Source: Microcaldota archaeon
Lineage (GTDB): Archaea > Micrarchaeota > Micrarchaeia > Anstonellales > Bilamarchaeaceae
Assembly: GCA_013331535.1 (NCBI GenBank)
Contig: DUGF01000099.1
Span: 399-29,541, forward strand
DNA: 29,143 nt
Reading direction: 5' to 3'
The position numbers and the translations under genes are program-made. The notes beneath the pieces are model-generated. The model saw only the letters and a list, made by a program, of their open reading frames with translations, made no database searches and was not told the origin of the DNA. Below, one piece after another: positions 20,646 to 29,092 of the stretch. Each line of letters opens with the position of its first letter. The first letter of the stretch is position 1.

Positions 20646-21587
20646 ATGTCAGTATTAAAGCATACCTGGAACTTTCGGAACGTATCAACACCGCATCACA
20701 AGGCAGCTATGCCGTTTTATAAAAGGGCATTGGGAGCAGCACTTTCTGAAATGCAAAATGCGCAGCCGTTTCATTCCGGTTTTAAGGTGGGCTGCGCGGT
20801 TTTGGATACCTTCACCGGTCGGCTTGCATTAGGGAGCAATTCAGAATATGGTGCAGGCTATGGAAGAGCAACCTCAAGGGCTTTGCATGCAGAGATGTCA
20901 GCAGTTGATAAGATTCGCCGCTATTTGAATGATGGTGATAAGGTTATTGTAGCAGTAATAGGCGACGCGCCAGGCCCAGTAACACCATGCGGTGATTGCC
21001 GGGATTATTTACATACGTTTTTTCCAATGGATACTGAAATCCTTGCTGCGAATGTGCGTGGCGATGTTGATATCTTGACATTAAGTGCATTGTTGCCAGA
21101 TAGTTTTATGGCTGCACGGCAGAATTTATTTTCAGATTCGGAGCAATTGTTGATGCGTGCAGTATCTTACTCATTCAATCGCGGGCTTGTTCTTGAGCCT
21201 GGTTTGCGCGAAGGTGCAGCCATATTGACTGCAAAAGAAAAAGTCTATTTCGGTGCGCGGGTTGACACTGCATCTTATCATCCGACCTCTGCGCTTGCAT
21301 CTGCAATTTCAGCTGCCGTTGCGACAGGTGATTTTGACATAACTGCAATTGCGGTAATTCCAAATACTCCGATTCTAAGCGGGCTTGAGCGCCAGCGAAT
21401 ATTCGACATATTCGATGTATTGCACAGGCTGGATACAGGCACGATTTTTATGGCAGATCCTGCTCTAAGGGTTATTCTCCAAACTACCTCCAGGTTATTG
21501 CTTCCATATGGCTTTGGCATGGCAACGATTGGGAAGGACGGGGAGATTCAGGCATTGATTGAAAACCTGAGAGCAATGATAAAATAA
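20646..21587 (+). CDS. cdd: Cytidine deaminase, two-domain type with a degenerate second domain
   Basis: 313 residues. Domain 1 (about 20-150) is an intact zinc cytidine deaminase: FKVGCAVLD, GSNSEYGAGYG, HAEMSAV (H81, catalytic E83) and TPCGDCRDYL (Cys 115 and 118). It hydrolyses cytidine or deoxycytidine to (deoxy)uridine. Domain 2 (about 165-313) keeps the fold but has lost the site: where HAE is expected it reads TSALASAI (214-221), and where PCxxC is expected it reads TPILSGLERQ (241-250). This is the architecture of the dimeric E. coli and plant enzymes, not of the short tetrameric form. A 119-residue gene follows on the same strand after 34 bp. Confidence 0.88.
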   Translation: MSVLKHTWNFRNVSTPHHKAAMPFYKRALGAALSEMQNAQPFHSGFKVGCAVLDTFTGRLALGSNSEYGAGYGRATSRALHAEMSAVDKIRRYLNDGDKVIVAVIGDAPGPVTPCGDCRDYLHTFFPMDTEILAANVRGDVDILTLSALLPDSFMAARQNLFSDSEQLLMRAVSYSFNRGLVLEPGLREGAAILTAKEKVYFGARVDTASYHPTSALASAISAAVATGDFDITAIAVIPNTPILSGLERQRIFDIFDVLHRLDTGTIFMADPALRVILQTTSRLLLPYGFGMATIGKDGEIQALIENLRAMIK

Positions 21588-21621
21588 TATGTTGAGGAAT
21601 TGAATACTTTGAGGAATTGAT

Positions 21622-21981
21622 ATGGTACAAGCATTAACTACATCCGAAAGTCGGAAGCCGATTCCAAAGCCAATTTCATTTAGTGCAACATTCAAAGTAT
21701 TTTTTGATAAATCTGCAACTTTCCGCGCTATAAATTTAATCGACCGGCTCCCATCAGACATAGAGAAGGCTGCTGTGGCATCAAAACTTCTGAAAAGCGG
21801 AACCCTTTCAGAGCCAGCGCAGGAAATGTTCGCAAGTGTTTTGATAGAGCACGGAAATTACCAACAGTTAGTGTCTGTTATGGATTCGGGAAAGGTGGCG
21901 TGTCCAACTGCACTAAAACTGGTCAAAGACAAGATTAGTGAGATTTCTAGAAGTGTGATTACGCCACCTAACAAAAGCTAG
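21622..21981 (+). CDS. Small helical protein of unknown function
   Basis: 119 residues, not recognised. After a Pro-rich N-terminus (SRKPIPKPISFSATF) it is alpha-helical: RAINLIDRLPSDIEKAAVAS, SEPAQEMFASVLIEHGNYQQ and ALKLVKDKISEISRSVI, reminiscent of a short HEAT-like pair. GAGGAATTGAT immediately before the ATG acts as the ribosome site; the 12 bases TTGAGGAATTGA occur twice (21592-21603, 21609-21620). It is downstream of the cytidine deaminase on the same strand, and its stop overlaps the convergent helicase gene by 14 bp. Confidence 0.6.
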   Translation: MVQALTTSESRKPIPKPISFSATFKVFFDKSATFRAINLIDRLPSDIEKAAVASKLLKSGTLSEPAQEMFASVLIEHGNYQQLVSVMDSGKVACPTALKLVKDKISEISRSVITPPNKS

Positions 21982-23545
21982 ATAATGACGTCTGGCCGGG
22001 TTTTTTTTGTTTTGAGCCGCGCATTTCTGGTCTTGTTTGGTTTTGAGCCAGTCTATCAGTTCCTGGTTTTGCGTTTTCACTTTCTTTTTTTGCTTGTTTT
22101 TCTGCAATTGGCATGTTCTTCCTTCCCTGCATTGAAGTTATGATATGTTTCATCCTTTTCTCGCGGTTGAAAGACGACCAGTGGTAATATTCGTCCCGCG
22201 TTCCCCTAGTTACAAGGATTATTATTTCCCCTTCCTTGAATCTTCCTGCCCTTCCCCTCCGTTGTATGCTCCGGATTTCGCTCGGAATCGGCTCATAAAA
22301 TACGACCGAATCCACTGCAGGGATGTCTAGTCCTTCCTCACCAATCGAGGATGCAACCAGAACCAGGAATGCACCTGTGCGGAATTCCGCAATGGTTTCC
22401 TCTTGTATCTTTCTTGTTACCCCATCCTTTTTGCCTACGAATTGCCGCGCGGCTATCCCGTTCTTTTTTAGCTCGTCTACGATTTTCCCAATCTGCGAGC
22501 GGTACTGTGCAAATACAATCGCTTTTTTTCCTGCGAGTTCATTCTTGAAAAGATCAACGAGAATACGTAGCTTCGGATGCTCTTCCTCGGTTTCGCACAT
22601 GTTCACGATTTCCCCAAATTCCCTCCTTTTTTTCAATGCCGCCGCAGACTTCCCGTCTTTCTCATCAAATTTCTTCAGGTATTCCCGCAAAGAGTGAACT
22701 CCCTGCGTTTCCAGGAGTTCTTCCATATGCAAGAGATTCATCAATGCGAAATAGTTCAGGAGAAGAGGATATTTCATTGCATGCTGGATTCCAAGAATCT
22801 TCTCACGCATTTTCATGAACAATCCCTTTGATTTGATCGGCGGTGGAAATCCCATCCCACCCATTCGCTGTGCGTATTCTGAGATAAGTCGATGGAGTGC
22901 GTCTTTTATTTTCTTCAGAGTAGGAGAAAGATCCACGAAGATTGTCCGAACATCTGATTTCTTCACATATGGTGCTACATCCGGGTCAGTATGTGTGCGG
23001 ATTTCCACATTAGTCAGGAAAAGGGAGTCAAGGACCTCTTTAATTCGTTCGCGTTTTCCACCCGGAGATGCGGTGAGCCCGACAATTAATGCGTTTTCCC
23101 GAACTGCCTCGGCTACGAATGTGTATGCGTATTTGCCAATACCTCGATGGCATTCGTCAAAGATAACGAGTGAAACTCCGTGCGGATCAAAAATCTTTTT
23201 TTCGATGTCGTTGTGGATTGTCTGCGGGGTCGAGACGATTACTGACGCGCGTTCGTATTCTATTTTCCGTTTTTTCGGTGAAATTTCACCACTTACAAGC
23301 GAAACCGAGTCCTCTTCCAGCCCAAGAGTTTTCATGACAGAGGAATAATGTTGCTTTCCAAGCGGCTTTGTCGGGCTAAGGAAAAGGCATTTTCCCTTTC
23401 CTTCACCAAGCTTCCGCTGAATCAGCATCAGTGCGATGAGAGTCTTGCCTAATCCCGTTGGTAGTACAACTAACGTATTGCCATTCTGCATTATCGAATC
23501 ATAAATCGCAATCTGGTATGCGCGGGGGGTTTGGGTGAGGGGCAT
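21968..23545 (-). CDS. hef: Hef/FANCM-type DEAH helicase lacking the XPF nuclease domain
   Basis: 525 residues of an SF2 fork-remodelling helicase. Motif I is PTGLGKT (29-35), Ia is LFLSPTKPL, Ib is STPQTI, II is DECH (130-133) and III is TAS (158-160). A helical insertion spans roughly 200-330. RecA domain 2 has IVFAQYRSQIGKIVDEL, SIGEEGLDIPAVD and motif VI QRRGRAGR. In euryarchaeal Hef an ERCC4/XPF nuclease follows; here only a basic tail is left. It ends KKPGQTSLSSFC, where QTSLSSF fits a PCNA-binding PIP motif (Q518, L521, F524). Hef acts on stalled forks. The TTTAAA box at 23578-23583 is its likely promoter. Confidence 0.9.
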   Translation of the reverse strand: MPLTQTPRAYQIAIYDSIMQNGNTLVVLPTGLGKTLIALMLIQRKLGEGKGKCLFLSPTKPLGKQHYSSVMKTLGLEEDSVSLVSGEISPKKRKIEYERASVIVSTPQTIHNDIEKKIFDPHGVSLVIFDECHRGIGKYAYTFVAEAVRENALIVGLTASPGGKRERIKEVLDSLFLTNVEIRTHTDPDVAPYVKKSDVRTIFVDLSPTLKKIKDALHRLISEYAQRMGGMGFPPPIKSKGLFMKMREKILGIQHAMKYPLLLNYFALMNLLHMEELLETQGVHSLREYLKKFDEKDGKSAAALKKRREFGEIVNMCETEEEHPKLRILVDLFKNELAGKKAIVFAQYRSQIGKIVDELKKNGIAARQFVGKKDGVTRKIQEETIAEFRTGAFLVLVASSIGEEGLDIPAVDSVVFYEPIPSEIRSIQRRGRAGRFKEGEIIILVTRGTRDEYYHWSSFNREKRMKHIITSMQGRKNMPIAEKQAKKESENAKPGTDRLAQNQTRPEMRGSKQKKPGQTSLSSFC

Positions 23546-23577
23546 CTGCTATCAATCAGAATTAGGCGGAAAGGTTG

Positions 23578-23583
23578 TTTAAA
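23578..23583 (-). promoter_or_regulatory. hef: Helicase promoter TATA box
   Basis: TTTAAA centred 35 bp before the helicase ATG (23545) predicts a leader of roughly nine bases. Directly upstream of it lie three 20-bp repeats. Confidence 0.45.
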
Positions 23584-23600
23584 GTTGGCGTTCACTTAGT

Positions 23601-23660
23601 TTTTTTGAAAACAACTTTAATTTTTTGAACATGAGTTTAATTTATTGAACAAAGAATTTT
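23601..23660. repeat. Three tandem imperfect 20-bp AT-rich repeats
   Basis: Units at 23601-23620, 23621-23640 and 23641-23660 each begin TTT(T/A)TTGAA. The first two both end in TTTAA and match at 16 of 20 positions; the third matches mainly over its first 11 bases. The exact 20-bp phase places them on nearly the same DNA face. They lie between the divergent helicase and glycosyltransferase promoters. Confidence 0.5.
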
Positions 23661-23747
23661 CAAAATACTATCATTTTGCAAATCTATTTAACAAGATGTC
23701 ATGATGGGCAAGGAACTATTTTAGCAACGCTTACTCTCCAAAAGAAA

Positions 23748-23753
23748 TTTAAA
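23748..23753 (+). promoter_or_regulatory. Glycosyltransferase promoter TATA box, leaderless spacing
   Basis: TTTAAA centred at 23750.5 is 26.5 bp before the ATG at 23777, the same spacing as for fibrillarin. No ribosome site is present, so a leaderless mRNA is expected. Confidence 0.55.
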
Positions 23754-23776
23754 CTCGTTGTAGAATATATGTAACT

Positions 23777-24982
23777 ATGAAGATACTTATGTCTGGCAGA
23801 TTTGTTGCTCCTTCTGGGGTTGCCAGAGCTACACGGGAGTTTACTATTGCTTTCAGAAAGCACAACCTTGAAGACGAATTAGTTGTATTTGCCTTTGCTG
23901 ATAAATCCAGCCGTGAAATTTGCGGAAATACTACAATACAAACAATGAGCGTACGTCCAGACTTGGTGCATGTCCCAATTCGCGGCCTAGGTACCATTTA
24001 CGAACTAAGGTCAAGATACGCAGAACAAATGCGATCTGCAGTTGATTTATTGTATGAAACCGAGCCAGATGTTATCGTAGTCAATGGAACAAATGTCCAC
24101 GACTGGATTCTTATGGAGGCTGCGAGAGAATTGCGCGTTCCTAAGGTAGCTATATTGCACAGCGCATTTGCGGAAAGGTTGAAATATGTTGACACTCCTC
24201 AGCAGCGACTCCTGGCAGATATTGAAACACAAATCGTTGAACAGAGCTCTAGTTTTGTATTTGTTTCTCCACTGGTTCGTAATTTGTTCGCAGTTAGATA
24301 TGGGATTACACCCGAGTGCCATGTGGTAATACCGAACGGAATTCCCGACGTATTTTTTTCATTGGAAGACCGCAAAGAGAATTTGTTTGACATTGGATTT
24401 ATTGGCAGAGATGACCCGGTTAAGAATCTTGAATTTGTTAGAGATCTCTCCGGACATTCGATAAGTCGAGGTCGTACTATTCATGTACTTAGCGACTTCG
24501 CACATAATGCAGCGCTAGAACCAGACCTAAGAAAAAACGGGGTTTATATTTTACCACCCACCACTGACGATGTTTCTTTACATGCAATATATCAAGCCAC
24601 AAGACTGGTTGTCTCGCCCTCGCATTTCGAAACACTCGGACTAGTTCCTGTGGAGGCGCTTGCTTGCGGATCTGCAGCAGTAATAAGCAAACACATGGGT
24701 ATTGCATACTATTTCAAGCAATTAGGATTAAATGACTGGGTAATTGATTTTGGGGATACGGAGAGAGCGATAAAGCATATCTTAGAACTACTCTCCTCGT
24801 CGCTTTGCGTATGCGATACCATCAGGCAACAATTAAAAGAAAACTATGCTTGGAGTGTAACCTCACGCCGATTTATTGAATTTTTCATGTCTGGGACTAC
24901 AAAGGAGAGAGCTCCTGAAAAAGTGAGGGTTGTTGATTCCAACGTGCCATTTTTTGATTCAACATTACTCGAAGCAGGTTAA
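23777..24982 (+). CDS. Glycosyltransferase, GT4-like (GT-B fold)
   Basis: 401 residues. The N-terminal half starts with the MKILMSGRFVAPSGVARATRE strand and glycine-rich loop of GT-B enzymes. The domain linker VVIPNGIPDVFF (183-194) and the start of domain 2, IGFIGRDDPVKNLEF, match GT4 ('g.i...K....l'). The donor-binding EX7E motif is present in SPSHFETLGLVPVEAL (E285 and E293). It transfers a sugar from a nucleotide-sugar donor; the acceptor is unknown. There is no membrane span, so it is probably cytosolic or peripheral. It stands alone, ending four bases before the convergent KorB gene. Confidence 0.88.
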   Translation: MKILMSGRFVAPSGVARATREFTIAFRKHNLEDELVVFAFADKSSREICGNTTIQTMSVRPDLVHVPIRGLGTIYELRSRYAEQMRSAVDLLYETEPDVIVVNGTNVHDWILMEAARELRVPKVAILHSAFAERLKYVDTPQQRLLADIETQIVEQSSSFVFVSPLVRNLFAVRYGITPECHVVIPNGIPDVFFSLEDRKENLFDIGFIGRDDPVKNLEFVRDLSGHSISRGRTIHVLSDFAHNAALEPDLRKNGVYILPPTTDDVSLHAIYQATRLVVSPSHFETLGLVPVEALACGSAAVISKHMGIAYYFKQLGLNDWVIDFGDTERAIKHILELLSSSLCVCDTIRQQLKENYAWSVTSRRFIEFFMSGTTKERAPEKVRVVDSNVPFFDSTLLEAG

Positions 24983-24986
24983 TTTC

Positions 24987-25856
24987 TCACTCAAACTCCG
25001 CATACGCCTTTGAGATATCCACATTTGAAATATCATGCCAAACTAGCGGTTTTTCCTTCAACTGCGGCAACTCGTCTTCGTAAGTAGGCCTGTTCTCCTT
25101 GTAAAATACGCCAATTGGAACTTTTTTGTATTCGCTGTTGGTTTCCTCCCATGCCCTGGCTAGCGCAGCCATTTTGTCTCCCGTGTTGTGTCCCGCGTCC
25201 TGTAATTTGTAAACCCTTTCCTGGAACCATTGATAAGTATTCAATTTGTTGAACGTAACGCATGGCTGGAAAACGTCCACCAATGCAAATCCCCTATGGG
25301 TTATCGCGCCTTTTATGATTTCGGTCATATGCTTTAGGTCACCAGCATACGCACGTGCAACATAAGTCGCTCCATTCACTATTGCAGACGCAATCGGATT
25401 AAACTGGGTTTCTATAACCCCATGAGGTGTTGATTTGCTTTTTGTACCTTTGATGGTTGTCGGTGATGCCTGACCAGTTGTCAGTCCGTAAAGCTGATTA
25501 TCACATACTATATACGTGAGGTCAAAATTTCTTCTTCCAATATGGATGAAGTGCTGAACACCAATTCCATATCCATCCCCATCCCCGCTAATTGCAATTA
25601 CATTCAGCTTGTGATTTGCCAGTTTTATGGCAGATGCAACAGGAAGAGAACGTCCGTGAAGCGCTTCAAATCCATATGTATTCACATAATGAGGTGATTT
25701 TGAACAACAACCAATACCGCTTACCAATACTGTTTCATGCGGAGCAATTCCAAGTTCTGCAATCGCGGTTTTTATGCCCATCAATACAGAAAAATCTCCG
25801 CACCCGACACACCATTGCGGTTTTTCATTGCATGTTATTTCGTTAATAGTCGTCAT
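24987..25856 (-). CDS. korB: 2-oxoacid:ferredoxin oxidoreductase, beta subunit
   Basis: The beta subunit, about 289 residues from the ATG at 25856, which has GGTGAT four bases upstream; a TTG at 25877 and an ATG at 25859 are alternatives. It carries the thiamine pyrophosphate site (AISGDGDGYGIGVQHFIHIG, then CDNQLYGLTTGQASPT) and Cys ligands for a 4Fe-4S cluster (CVGCGDF near the N-terminus, GIGCCSKSPHY, and a later PCVTFN). With the alpha subunit it oxidatively decarboxylates a 2-oxoacid to acyl-CoA, CO2 and reduced ferredoxin. The exact substrate (2-oxoglutarate, pyruvate or mixed) is not resolved by the motifs I can read. Confidence 0.94.
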   Translation of the reverse strand: MTTINEITCNEKPQWCVGCGDFSVLMGIKTAIAELGIAPHETVLVSGIGCCSKSPHYVNTYGFEALHGRSLPVASAIKLANHKLNVIAISGDGDGYGIGVQHFIHIGRRNFDLTYIVCDNQLYGLTTGQASPTTIKGTKSKSTPHGVIETQFNPIASAIVNGATYVARAYAGDLKHMTEIIKGAITHRGFALVDVFQPCVTFNKLNTYQWFQERVYKLQDAGHNTGDKMAALARAWEETNSEYKKVPIGVFYKENRPTYEDELPQLKEKPLVWHDISNVDISKAYAEFE

Positions 25857-25877
25857 CATAATCACCCGTTTGATCAA

Positions 25878-27704
25878 TTAAATCTGGTAATGACCAGGGT
25901 AGTAATATTCAACATCCTCTTTTTCCACTACCCGTATCTCCCTTTTCCCTTTCCAGCCCGCATCATGCAGTTTCTTTACCTCCTCTGCAATTTGCTCAGG
26001 GAAAAATTGCCTGCCATCATATTTGAGCATCTTGAAGTTTGGTTTGAATCCAACGTATTCACGAAGTATTCCAGCAAATTGGCCAGTTGAATTGTTTTCA
26101 ACAACCACGGTTCGATTTGCGCTTTTCAAAAGTGTTTTGACCTTTTTCGCGTCAAGCGGATAAACAAAACCAAAATGAATTACGTTTGCTTTTATTCCGT
26201 TTGCCTTTAGAATCGGAAGCGAGTCCAGGGCCGGCAGTTTCTGCGAACCCCAACAGATGATGGTAATGTCGGACTGTGGCATTGACTCTCCGTGAATTGT
26301 AGGGGGTTCAATATCTTCAGCGAGCAACTGTTTTATCTTTCTCGCCCGTTTGTCCACCATTTTCGCGCGCATCTGGAAATTTTCAGAACTGAATCCGGTT
26401 TCATCATGTTCATAAGAGCTTGAAACATGCATTCCGTTCGGTTCCCCAGGAAGCGGTCTCGGACTTACTCCATCTTTTGTTAGTAAATATCTTTTGAACC
26501 GCCCGCCCTGCGGAAGCGGCTTTAGATTTTTTGCGATTTTCCCGCGCTCAATTCTCACCTGACTTTCATCAAATCTATCTGTTGAGAAATGGCTTTCTCC
26601 AAGGAATTTATCGCTCATAATAATAACCGGAATTTGGTATTTTTCAGCAATGTTGAATGCCTTCCATGCAAGTGCAAAGCTTTCATTTACGTCTCCAGGC
26701 GCGAGAATCACGCGCAAAAATTCTCCTTGGGATGCGTGCACTGCGAATCTTAAGTCTGCCTGTTCGGTCCATGTCGGCATTCCAGTGCTTGGACCAACCC
26801 GTTGTGCAAGATAGACTACTACCGGAGATTCGCTTTCTGCAGCAAGTCCGATTGCCTCTACTTTTAATGAAAATCCGCCTCCTGATGTGCTGCACATTGC
26901 GCGGACTCCTGCAAACCCTGCGCCAACCGTGTAGTTCATGGCTGCAATTTCATCTTCAGTATGTTTCATCACTATTCCGAATTCATGCTCTTTTTCTGCG
27001 ATGTAATGCATAAGTGTAGATGCCGGAGTCATGGGGTAGGATGCGAATAATTTTAATCCAGCCTTTATCGCACCCATTCCAACTGCTTCGTTTCCTCCAA
27101 TAAGGATTTTGCGTTTATCAGAAACTGGTTTTACCTTAACTTTGAATGTTCCGCAATCGAAATGAGCTTTCGCATGGTCATAGCCTGCCTTTGCTACAGA
27201 AATATTTTGCTTTATTATTTCGTCCCCTTTTCTCCGGAACTCATCCGCAAGCACGGATTCTAGTTTTTCAAATGGATAATCAATAAGCGCGAGCGTTGCT
27301 CCCAATGCTATTGTATTTTTCATCTGCGGCAATGCCTTTAATTCAGCGACAATCTTTGAAAATGGCATCGGGCATTTTCGTATGTCCGCGCGGATAGGGT
27401 ATTTTGAAATGTCTATCGCCTCGTCATAGACAAGCGCCCCGCCATCCTTTAGGTTAGCGTGATGGAAATAAACTCCCTCTTTGTTAAGTGCAACCACGAC
27501 ATCGATTTTCTGAAGTGGAGAGTTAATCGCAGCATCGCTTACGCGAATCTGATATGTATTATGCCCGCCTCTAATAAGTGAAGGGTATTCCGGATATCCG
27601 ATAACATTCAATCCACCGCGTGTAAATGTTTTTCCGAGCGTCCGGCCTGTGACCATTGCGCCCTCGCCTGCTTGTCCGCCCATTTTCCAAATAAGGTCTA
27701 CCAT
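25878..27704 (-). CDS. korA: 2-oxoacid:ferredoxin oxidoreductase, fused gamma-alpha subunit
   Basis: 608 residues. Residues 1-~190 are the gamma domain (GGQAGEGAMVTGRTLGKTFT and IGYPEYPSLIRGGHNTYQIR). The rest is the alpha (pyrimidine-binding) part, including GGNEAVGMGAIKAGLKLFAS, YPMTPASTLMHYIAE, MKHTEDEIAAMNYTVGAGFA and the CSTSGGGFSLKVEAIGLAAE segment. This fused two-subunit layout is that of KorA/2-oxoacid oxidoreductases. GAGGT lies before the ATG, and a TTTAAA box at 27762-27767 predicts a ~34-nt leader. KorB follows directly. A separate ferredoxin-like delta subunit is not encoded here. Confidence 0.95.
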   Translation of the reverse strand: MVDLIWKMGGQAGEGAMVTGRTLGKTFTRGGLNVIGYPEYPSLIRGGHNTYQIRVSDAAINSPLQKIDVVVALNKEGVYFHHANLKDGGALVYDEAIDISKYPIRADIRKCPMPFSKIVAELKALPQMKNTIALGATLALIDYPFEKLESVLADEFRRKGDEIIKQNISVAKAGYDHAKAHFDCGTFKVKVKPVSDKRKILIGGNEAVGMGAIKAGLKLFASYPMTPASTLMHYIAEKEHEFGIVMKHTEDEIAAMNYTVGAGFAGVRAMCSTSGGGFSLKVEAIGLAAESESPVVVYLAQRVGPSTGMPTWTEQADLRFAVHASQGEFLRVILAPGDVNESFALAWKAFNIAEKYQIPVIIMSDKFLGESHFSTDRFDESQVRIERGKIAKNLKPLPQGGRFKRYLLTKDGVSPRPLPGEPNGMHVSSSYEHDETGFSSENFQMRAKMVDKRARKIKQLLAEDIEPPTIHGESMPQSDITIICWGSQKLPALDSLPILKANGIKANVIHFGFVYPLDAKKVKTLLKSANRTVVVENNSTGQFAGILREYVGFKPNFKMLKYDGRQFFPEQIAEEVKKLHDAGWKGKREIRVVEKEDVEYYYPGHYQI

Positions 27705-27898
27705 ATTTTAACCTCGCCATATCTCGTCGTAAGAGAATACCAAAACCTTGCCGACAAATCCTTTAAAATCTATCGTAAGGGTCTTCGGCAGAAGACGGAA
27801 ACACCAAATTTATGAAGGGCCGGCCTCCTTAAACCAGTCATCTGTAAACATTTTTCCTATGGTCAAGCGACTGTATGAAAACTGTTTTTTCCTCATCT
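27705..27898. other. 194-bp gap with KorA promoter and a short hairpin
   Basis: The gap holds the TTTAAA box for KorA (27762-27767, minus strand), a perfect hairpin GTCTTC-GGCA-GAAGAC (27781-27796) just upstream of that box, and an 8-bp palindrome GGCCGGCC near 27818. Neither is followed by a T-tract on the minus strand. I see no gene in it. Confidence 0.45.
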
Positions 27899-29086
27899 TT
27901 ATTTATCCAATCTTTTCTTTACTTCATCTATGCTATATACTCGTCCATTATCTATATCTCGTCGTGATTTAGAAAGTGAAACCCTGAATGCATGATTATA
28001 CCCGCCTTCATCATCCTCTTTTGGAATATCCTCATTGCCAAGTATAACATCCAAAAATTCGTCATAAATTCTTGAAACAATTAGTTTTCTGCATTTTGCT
28101 CCGAAACCAAGGATTCCTGCAAAACTGGGTTTTGTTCTTCCACTATCCCCGTTAATAAGTTCCTTTATGTAAGTTCCAGCCTCTGCGGTTATAGCAACAT
28201 TTGCTGTTTTTCCATCGTCCGAGCGGTTCAAAATCTTTAATTCCACAATCTTCCGTTTGCGTATCAGGTCTGCGCGTCTGTGCATAACCCGTTTTGGAGT
28301 TTGCTGTTCAATGATAATTCCTTTCAGTGCGGCGATTCTCTTCATATCTGTTTCCGAAACCTCTTTCTCAAACTCGATTTCCGCAGTATACTCTTTATCA
28401 AAATGCGATTCCGTAACTGCTTCAACAAACCCGCGCTTTACTATTCGCAAATCCGAAACGCTTACCTTTTTTGGTTTGTTTATTTTTTCCGCGATCTTTT
28501 TCAAATCCGGGGCATGATTCTTCACTGCCTTTAGCTCGAGCACAAATGGCCTTCCAGCAAGATTCACCACATCTGTATCTTCCCGCCCGCTTGCATGGAG
28601 CGAATAATCCTTTGCTTTGCAGGCGTCCTTTAAAGGATCTCCAATGAATTCCTCAACCGATTCGTAAAACTTTCCCTTCCAGTCGCATTTGAAGCATCCA
28701 TCTCCCTCGCATTTACTGCAAATCCATCTGCTCTGTGATATTTCAGGAATGAGTTTTTTATATCTCCCAAAAACAAATAACGGTTCGAATTCAATTTTTA
28801 CGGAATTTTTCGAGACGCTCAAATCAAACACTACCCGCACGTCCGCGTCGTTTGGGGAATATTCCTTTTTGGTTTTTTTCTCAAGAATTTCCGAGATTTC
28901 TCGGTTCAATTTATTCTTTGTTGATTCGCTTTTTCCGTCAAGGTGTGTGTCCCATTCGTTTTCCTCATCAATAAGCCATTTTTCAGGAATAAGAGTGGAA
29001 ATAGAAAAGCGTTTTACGGTTTTCCCGCTTTTTGCAAGAAGTTTTGCCCCCTCAGCCATCAGCGTGTTAATTTTTTTCTCGTCCAT
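27899..29086 (-). CDS. pus10: tRNA pseudouridine synthase Pus10 (U54/U55)
   Basis: 395 residues. Archaeal Pus10 makes pseudouridine 54 and 55 in the tRNA T-loop. The N-terminal ~115 residues form the THUMP-containing region; the CxxC often seen near the start of this family is not evident. A zinc cluster follows (ICSKCEGDGCFKC, Cys 123, 126, 131 and 134), then KGKFYESVEEFIGDPL and the catalytic motif HASGREDTDV (164-173). AGRPFVLEL and the C-terminal synthase segment EAGTYIKELINGDSGRTKPS follow, matching the family. The start is six bases after the upstream gene's stop, so they are cotranscribed. Confidence 0.95.
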   Translation of the reverse strand: MDEKKINTLMAEGAKLLAKSGKTVKRFSISTLIPEKWLIDEENEWDTHLDGKSESTKNKLNREISEILEKKTKKEYSPNDADVRVVFDLSVSKNSVKIEFEPLFVFGRYKKLIPEISQSRWICSKCEGDGCFKCDWKGKFYESVEEFIGDPLKDACKAKDYSLHASGREDTDVVNLAGRPFVLELKAVKNHAPDLKKIAEKINKPKKVSVSDLRIVKRGFVEAVTESHFDKEYTAEIEFEKEVSETDMKRIAALKGIIIEQQTPKRVMHRRADLIRKRKIVELKILNRSDDGKTANVAITAEAGTYIKELINGDSGRTKPSFAGILGFGAKCRKLIVSRIYDEFLDVILGNEDIPKEDDEGGYNHAFRVSLSKSRRDIDNGRVYSIDEVKKRLDK

Positions 29087-29092
29087 TCAAAA

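Noticed and set aside
22815..23348. Plus-strand open frame (177 codons) antisense to the helicase
   Set aside because: It is a shadow of the helicase gene with no recognisable motifs or promoter.
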